Shown here: in pieces, positions 59,674 through 64,000 of the stretch
Layout: every line of letters starts with the position of its first letter
How positions within the stretch are numbered: position 1 is the first letter of the stretch
Translations under genes and position numbers: made by a program
Notes under the pieces: generated by a model
The model's database searches: none
Seen by the model: only the letters and a program-made list of their open reading frames with translations
What the model was told of the DNA's origin: nothing
NCBI RefSeq assembly: GCF_035593305.1
Contig: NZ_CP141615.1
Coordinates: 1 to 64,000 of the forward strand
Direction of reading: 5' to 3'
Length of the DNA: 64,000 nucleotides
Source: Limnochorda sp. L945t
Lineage (GTDB): Bacteria; Bacillota; Limnochordia; Limnochordales; Geochordaceae

Positions 59674-60549
59674 CTACCCTCGAACGGCGCCGAGCGTCAA
59701 GCCTCGCACCACGAACCTCTGCGCGATGATGGCCACGATCGCCGGAGGGCTCATGGCCAGAAGAGATCGTACGGCGATGTACCAGAACTGCGCACCCCGC
59801 GTGTCGTATCCGCTTGCAATGCGGACCGGCATCGTGATCGCGTCTCTGGACGTAAGGGTCAGCGCCATGAGGAACTCGTTCCAGCTGAATGCGAACCCGA
59901 TGAGACCCGCCGCTACCAGCGACGGCGCAACCAGCGGAATGGCAACCCTGAGCATTGCCCCGATGTGTGTCGCTCCGTCCAGGAGGGCCGCTTCCTCCAG
60001 ATCAGGGGGCAGGTCACGGAACGACTGGACGAGGATGGCTATCACGAAGGGCATTGTGAAAGTCGCGTTGACCAGAACAAGTGCGATCAACGTATCCAGC
60101 AGATGCAGGGCCCTCATGGTCAGGAAGAAGGGAATGGCCACGACGACCGGCGGCATGACACGCTGCGAGATGAACCAGATGGTGATGTCACGGTTCTTTG
60201 GACGAGTAAACCTGAAGCGGGCAAGCGAGTAGGCAGCAGGCGCTCCGAGAAGCAGCGCAATGGCCGTGCCGCCCAGACCTGCCAGCATACTGTTAACCAT
60301 GGACCTGCGCATTTCCGGCACATGTAGCTCGGTCATCCAGTTTTCGGCCGTAGGACGAAATGACAACCCCGGCACGGCAAGCCCGGAGATCTGCAGCGCC
60401 TGGGCTGCCGGTCTGAACGACATCGATATCCCCCAGTAAAAGGGCAGGATGACCCAGACCACGACGATGGCGGTGACGAGGACGAGGCCAAAGCGGGTCA
60501 GTGTCTTCGACACAGCATCTCGAAACCGGCGCTCGTCTGTCCTGTGCAT
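59674..60549 (-). CDS. Sugar ABC transporter permease, MalG-like
   Basis: 291 residues, six spans. The EAA loop is LPPDLEEAALLDGATHIGAM then VAIPLVAPSLVA; the core MTLTSRDAITMPVRI matches CUT1 MalG-type proteins. The ATG overlaps the partner permease stop as TGATG. It pairs with 60549-61472. Confidence 0.92.
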   Translation of the reverse strand: MHRTDERRFRDAVSKTLTRFGLVLVTAIVVVWVILPFYWGISMSFRPAAQALQISGLAVPGLSFRPTAENWMTELHVPEMRRSMVNSMLAGLGGTAIALLLGAPAAYSLARFRFTRPKNRDITIWFISQRVMPPVVVAIPFFLTMRALHLLDTLIALVLVNATFTMPFVIAILVQSFRDLPPDLEEAALLDGATHIGAMLRVAIPLVAPSLVAAGLIGFAFSWNEFLMALTLTSRDAITMPVRIASGYDTRGAQFWYIAVRSLLAMSPPAIVAIIAQRFVVRGLTLGAVRG

Positions 60550-61472
60550 CAGTCATACATCTCCCTCGTGCCGCGGAACAGCAGGTTCGCGACGATCATC
60601 ACGGCTACCAGCAACAACAGGCTGAGGGCTGCCGCATACCCGAGGTCGAAGAAGCGCAGTCCCACGCGAAACGTGTATAGGGAGTACACTTCCGTGCTCC
60701 GTCCTGGCCCGCCGGAAGTCAGCACGAAGGGAGTGTCGAAGACCTTCGCTGCCTCGATGAACCTGAGGAGCAACACGAGCCGGATCAGCGGCGCCATCAT
60801 GGGTAGTACGACCTGCGTGACGATCTGTCTGTTTTTCACCACGTCCAGGCTTGCCGCTTCCAGGACTTCCTGAGGCAGGCCTTGCAGCCCCGCCAGGAAC
60901 ACGAGGAAGCAAAAAGGTGTCCACTGCCATACGTCCACTAGCAACACGGAGAGTCGTGCCCAGAAGGGATTGGAAAGCCACGGAGGATGCCACCCGAGCG
61001 GGGCAAGGAGGGAGTTGACGAGCCCGCCCTCCTCATAGAGGATCGTCGTGAAAAGGTATGCCACACCGACCGGCGTCGCAAACAGCGGCATCGTCATGAT
61101 GGCTCGTAGCACGCCTTGCCCTCGGAAATCGCGATTGAACAGGAGGGCGAATGCAAATCCCAGGATGAGCTCGAGAGGCACGGCGACGGCGATGAAGAGG
61201 ATGGTTCCGAGGGCACTTTCGGACAGCTTGTAGTCAGCAAACGCCTTCGCGAAATTCTCCATCCCTACGAAGTACCCCGGACGTCCCAGACGAATGCGCT
61301 GGGTGGAAATCCAGAGCGTATATACGAAGGGAAAGACCGTAAAGAGGAGCGTCCACACTGCCGCCGGAAGCAGAAGGATACGCTTGGTCATCGTCTTGTA
61401 GGAAAGGCGTGGCCAACCTATCATCTCCGCCCCTGCAAGCCCCATTGTGGCAGTCCTTGGCTGCCTGCTCAC
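60549..61472 (-). CDS. Sugar ABC transporter permease, MalF-like
   Basis: 307 residues, six spans (LLLPAAVWTLLFTVFPFVYT is the first). The EAA loop is LPQEVLEAASLDVVKNRQIV with VVLPMMAPL, and FDTPFVLTSGGPGRSTEVYS follows. A ~25-residue N-terminal extension precedes the first span. It is separated from the binding-protein gene by a strong hairpin. Confidence 0.92.
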   Translation of the reverse strand: MSRQPRTATMGLAGAEMIGWPRLSYKTMTKRILLLPAAVWTLLFTVFPFVYTLWISTQRIRLGRPGYFVGMENFAKAFADYKLSESALGTILFIAVAVPLELILGFAFALLFNRDFRGQGVLRAIMTMPLFATPVGVAYLFTTILYEEGGLVNSLLAPLGWHPPWLSNPFWARLSVLLVDVWQWTPFCFLVFLAGLQGLPQEVLEAASLDVVKNRQIVTQVVLPMMAPLIRLVLLLRFIEAAKVFDTPFVLTSGGPGRSTEVYSLYTFRVGLRFFDLGYAAALSLLLLVAVMIVANLLFRGTREMYD

Positions 61473-61494
61473 ACTTACACCCCCAGTACTGTCG

Positions 61495-61527
61495 GCAGGC
61501 CGCCGGACCTCCGGTCCGGCGGCCTGC
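61495..61527. promoter_or_regulatory. Intercistronic hairpin between binding-protein and permease genes
   Basis: Perfect 15-bp arms (GCAGGCCGCCGGACC / GGTCCGGCGGCCTGC) with a 3-base loop fill the 66-base gap. Position and strength match the hairpin at 13662-13698 in the other sugar operon. Confidence 0.7.
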
Positions 61528-61538
61528 TTGCGGCATCG

Positions 61539-63185
61539 TCACTTTCCGCCCATGGCCTCTTGATAGGGCTTGCCGTATCCGATCGATTGCCTGTAGAGCT
61601 CTAGCTGCTCGCGCCTTCCGAGACGGTTGGTGATCTCGTCCCAGTCCCGAGCCGTCCTGTCCAGGGCCTCCTTTGCGCTGACGGCGCCGGTCAACGCCTC
61701 TGAGATGTGCTGATCGAGCGACACCCAGTACTCGTGGCCTCCCGGGATACGCAGGTAGGGTAGCTGCCTCTCCGCGAAGAAGGTCTCGTAGTACGCCTGT
61801 GTGTACTCGCGCACGTCCTCCGCATTCCAGCCCTGCGCCACGTAATCCTCCAGCTTTGCATCGCCCTGTGGCGCCAGGAAGTGGTGCCGGGTACCCGGAT
61901 CTACGCCGTCCCAGCCCCGGTAAGCGTGCCACTGGCTGATGGGAGTCATGGCCAGGAATGCGAGGAAGTGATAGGCAACCTCCGGATTCTTGGAAAGTGC
62001 CGAAATCACGCCGTGCCACGATCCGCCGGTCGTGTTGCCCACCACGTTCGGCGAGTCGAACTTGACCCAGCGATTATGCTCACGGTCCCACACTTCGAGG
62101 GTACCGGGAAGCATGGCAGTGCCCAGCTTACCCTTGATGACCGAGCGACCTGGCTCCTGGACGAGCCCGCCCACGTCACCCCAGGAGAAGGTGAGCACGG
62201 CTTTGCCGCGCATGAAGTAATCCCAGGCCTCACCCAGGTCCCAGCTGAGCTGTGCAGAAGGACCGAACTTGGCGAGCTGCAACAGGAGCTCCAGCGCGCG
62301 AACGTGTCCGGGAGAGTTGATGAGAGGATTCATGTTTTCGGGATCGAACCAGTACACGTTGTGGTACCTGTCCACCGTCGGTCCGGGAAAGAGCACGAAC
62401 GGAGCGGACAGGGAGGCGTAGTGGAACATTCCCTGCCCGCCAACCTTGAGGTGCATCACCATACCGGAATCGGGCTCGCCGTCTCCGTTCCAGTCCCAGC
62501 CGTTGAAGAACTCGGCGATATCGCGAACCTGCTCCCACGTCTTGGGCGGTACGGGCAGGTCGTAACCGTACTTTGCCTTGAACCTCTGGCGGTACGAGGC
62601 GTTGGTCAGGATGTCACGCCGGTAGTAGAGCACCTGGCCATCTGAATCATTGAGCACCCCATACCAGTGGCCTTGCCACGTGTGCAGTGCGACCTGCGAC
62701 AGGGGCATGGCGGAGCGATCCCACTTCGGGAAGCGGGGATCGTTCAAATACTTGTCGATGGGGATGATGTAGTTTCCCGCTATCAGGTCACCGTACCAAT
62801 CGGCGCCTGCCATGAAGATATCGTACTGGCCAGTGCCCGTGAGGAGGTCGGTCATAGCCTTCGAGTAATGCTCGGCGTAAGGAATGCCAACGATGTTCAC
62901 CTTACCACCGGTGAGTTCCTCCCATGGCTTACGCCACTCGTGCAGCGGCCCCTCGATGGGCCCCTTCGGCCCGGCGACGTTGACGGTGATGGTGATGGTC
63001 TTTCCCGCGAAAGGCTTCTTCCCGTCCGTGATGATGGTGCCCAGGTCGCTCTTGGGTACGTAGACGGTATCTCCCGACAGGTTCTTGATGGGAACGAGGT
63101 CGGATGCGGCGTGCACGGACACGGCCATGGCCAACGTCGCGAGGACGACCCACACGAGGAGCGTCAACCGCTTGTGAGACTGCAT
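61539..63185 (-). CDS. Sugar-binding protein of ABC transporter
   Basis: 548 residues, large for the family. The signal peptide (RLTLLVWVVLATLAMAVSVHA) ends in a VHA-A cleavage site with no lipobox cysteine. The mature protein has ITITVNVAGPKGPIEGPLHE, LTGTGQYDIFMAGADWYGDL, GVLNDSDGQVLYYRRDIL and GKAVLTFSWGDVGGLV, as in large family-1 binding proteins. ATG 63185 has AAGGGG upstream. Substrate unknown; the kinase and aldolase in the operon suggest a monosaccharide or polyol. Confidence 0.9.
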   Translation of the reverse strand: MQSHKRLTLLVWVVLATLAMAVSVHAASDLVPIKNLSGDTVYVPKSDLGTIITDGKKPFAGKTITITVNVAGPKGPIEGPLHEWRKPWEELTGGKVNIVGIPYAEHYSKAMTDLLTGTGQYDIFMAGADWYGDLIAGNYIIPIDKYLNDPRFPKWDRSAMPLSQVALHTWQGHWYGVLNDSDGQVLYYRRDILTNASYRQRFKAKYGYDLPVPPKTWEQVRDIAEFFNGWDWNGDGEPDSGMVMHLKVGGQGMFHYASLSAPFVLFPGPTVDRYHNVYWFDPENMNPLINSPGHVRALELLLQLAKFGPSAQLSWDLGEAWDYFMRGKAVLTFSWGDVGGLVQEPGRSVIKGKLGTAMLPGTLEVWDREHNRWVKFDSPNVVGNTTGGSWHGVISALSKNPEVAYHFLAFLAMTPISQWHAYRGWDGVDPGTRHHFLAPQGDAKLEDYVAQGWNAEDVREYTQAYYETFFAERQLPYLRIPGGHEYWVSLDQHISEALTGAVSAKEALDRTARDWDEITNRLGRREQLELYRQSIGYGKPYQEAMGGK

Positions 63186-63255
63186 GATCTTACAACCCCT
63201 TTCCGTCTCGCTTTTCGTTGCGATGCCTGTCGTCAGCCTCCTTGACCGCCTTGCC

Positions 63256-64000
63256 TCACCTCCCCTGTCGCACCGCCTCGAAGAGGAGCGACAGCTTTGC
63301 CCGGGCGGACTCGTACACGCTCTCAACAGTCATCTGGCCGAGCTCGGCTGGATCCCGCGCGGGAGAAGCATGACAAAACTCGCGAATCGCACCGGTGTGC
63401 GCGGCGCGTAGCACGCTTCCAAAGTTGACTTTTCCCAAAGCCATGCCGATCGCGGCGCGTATGTCGTTTTCGTCTACTCCCGATCCCCCATGCAGCGCGA
63501 GCGGCACCCGCACCTGCTGGCTCAGGGCGCGAACCAAATCCAGGTCGAGGTGGGTCCGTGTCCCGGCCGCGTAGGCGCCGTGAGCGCTTCCCACCGGAAC
63601 GGCCACGAGGTCGACGCCGGTCTCCTGTACGAACAGGGACACCATCTCGACGGACACCCGATCCTCGGACGTGATGGCAACGCCGGGCTCACCTTGCCCT
63701 TTCGAGGGGATCCGTCCCACGGCTCCCTCGACGACGGCGCCTGTCGAGCGAGCGGCATACACCACTTCACGGGTCTTCTGGACGTTCTTTTCAAACGGAA
63801 GCTGCGACCCGTCGAACATCACGGAATCGAATCCGGCCGCGATGCACCGGATGACCTCCGCCAGGTCCCGACCGTGATCGAGGTGAAGATACACGGGGAC
63901 AGGCGCCTTTGAACGTTCCGAAGCGACCCACGAGGCCACTGCCTCCGGGCCCACGATGTCCAGGTCGGACCCTCCGCATGCGACGATGACCGGCACGCCC
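63256..64000 (-). CDS. Class II (KbaY/GatY-type) aldolase, N-terminus outside window
   Basis: About 248 codons are visible and the frame runs off the window end. Zn-binding and active-site motifs are YLHLDHGRDLAEVIR, AGFDSVMFDGSQLPFEENV-like (here FEKNV), GAVVEGAVGRIPSKGQGEP, VPVGSAHGAYAAG and LALHGGSGVDENDIR, as in fructose- or tagatose-bisphosphate aldolases. The missing part should be the first ~35-40 residues. It precedes the transporter genes, so the operon probably starts further upstream. Confidence 0.9.
   Translation of the reverse strand, partial: GVPVIVACGGSDLDIVGPEAVASWVASERSKAPVPVYLHLDHGRDLAEVIRCIAAGFDSVMFDGSQLPFEKNVQKTREVVYAARSTGAVVEGAVGRIPSKGQGEPGVAITSEDRVSVEMVSLFVQETGVDLVAVPVGSAHGAYAAGTRTHLDLDLVRALSQQVRVPLALHGGSGVDENDIRAAIGMALGKVNFGSVLRAAHTGAIREFCHASPARDPAELGQMTVESVYESARAKLSLLFEAVRQGR

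Overview
The window is GC-rich (roughly 65-70%), densely packed bacterial DNA with many ATGA/TGATG start-stop overlaps and frequent GTG/TTG starts. Gene content (menaquinone, glyoxylate shunt, DeoR and LuxR regulators, many sugar ABC systems) fits a free-living aerobic or facultative heterotroph. A secretin, a likely outer-membrane barrel protein, a periplasmic chaperone-like protein and four ABC binding proteins that all lack a lipobox cysteine suggest a cell with an outer membrane. A deep-branching GC-rich diderm Bacillota (Limnochordia-like) is my best guess; no rRNA or marker gene here proves it.

Layout. 1-1.4 kb: the end of an ISNCY/IS1202-type insertion sequence. 1.5-1.9 kb: an IscA/HesB Fe-S carrier. 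2.1-15.2 kb: one long minus-strand amino-sugar catabolic operon (binding protein, two permeases, DeoR repressor, SIS protein, BadF-type sugar kinase, GHL10 and DUF4838 glycosidase-like proteins, an unknown protein, a second kinase, NanE epimerase, a second SIS protein). 15.2-16.2 kb: degenerate DNA with an RsgA-like fragment. 16.2-22.2 kb: an ion-transporter-superfamily permease, then a sigma70 promoter, TPP riboswitch and terminator ahead of a DUF77 thiamine-binding protein, a ThiY-like binding protein, and an Fe3+/thiamine-type binding protein with a fused two-domain permease but no ATPase. 22.2-29.9 kb: menFDHBAE. 30-35.3 kb: an MHS-family transporter, a universal stress protein, and aceB-aceA.

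35.3-44.5 kb is the most unusual block. Soluble two-component regulators lie on both sides of a minus-strand set coding for a barrel-like protein, an orphan secretin, a duplicated DUF916-like chaperone protein and two secreted proteins that share a DWRIRKPG-containing domain. It resembles a dedicated secretion and assembly module for a surface structure. 44.6-49.2 kb: a TPR-hydrolase protein and a complete pqqA-D-E-B-C operon, including the 23-residue PqqA precursor that is too short for most gene callers.

49.2-58.1 kb is a decarboxylation module: two Crp/Fnr-like regulators, an NCS2-like permease, a dihydroxyphthalate-decarboxylase-like protein, then a CTP-type riboflavin kinase, a RibU riboflavin transporter, a UbiD decarboxylase and an SLC13 anion transporter. 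RibU and the kinase could supply flavin for UbiD's prenyl-FMN cofactor. Near-identical palindromes precede the kinase gene and ubiD, implying one shared regulator. 58.1-64 kb: a second minus-strand sugar operon (class II aldolase cut by the window edge, binding protein, two permeases, FGGY kinase). No tRNA, rRNA or CRISPR array was seen.
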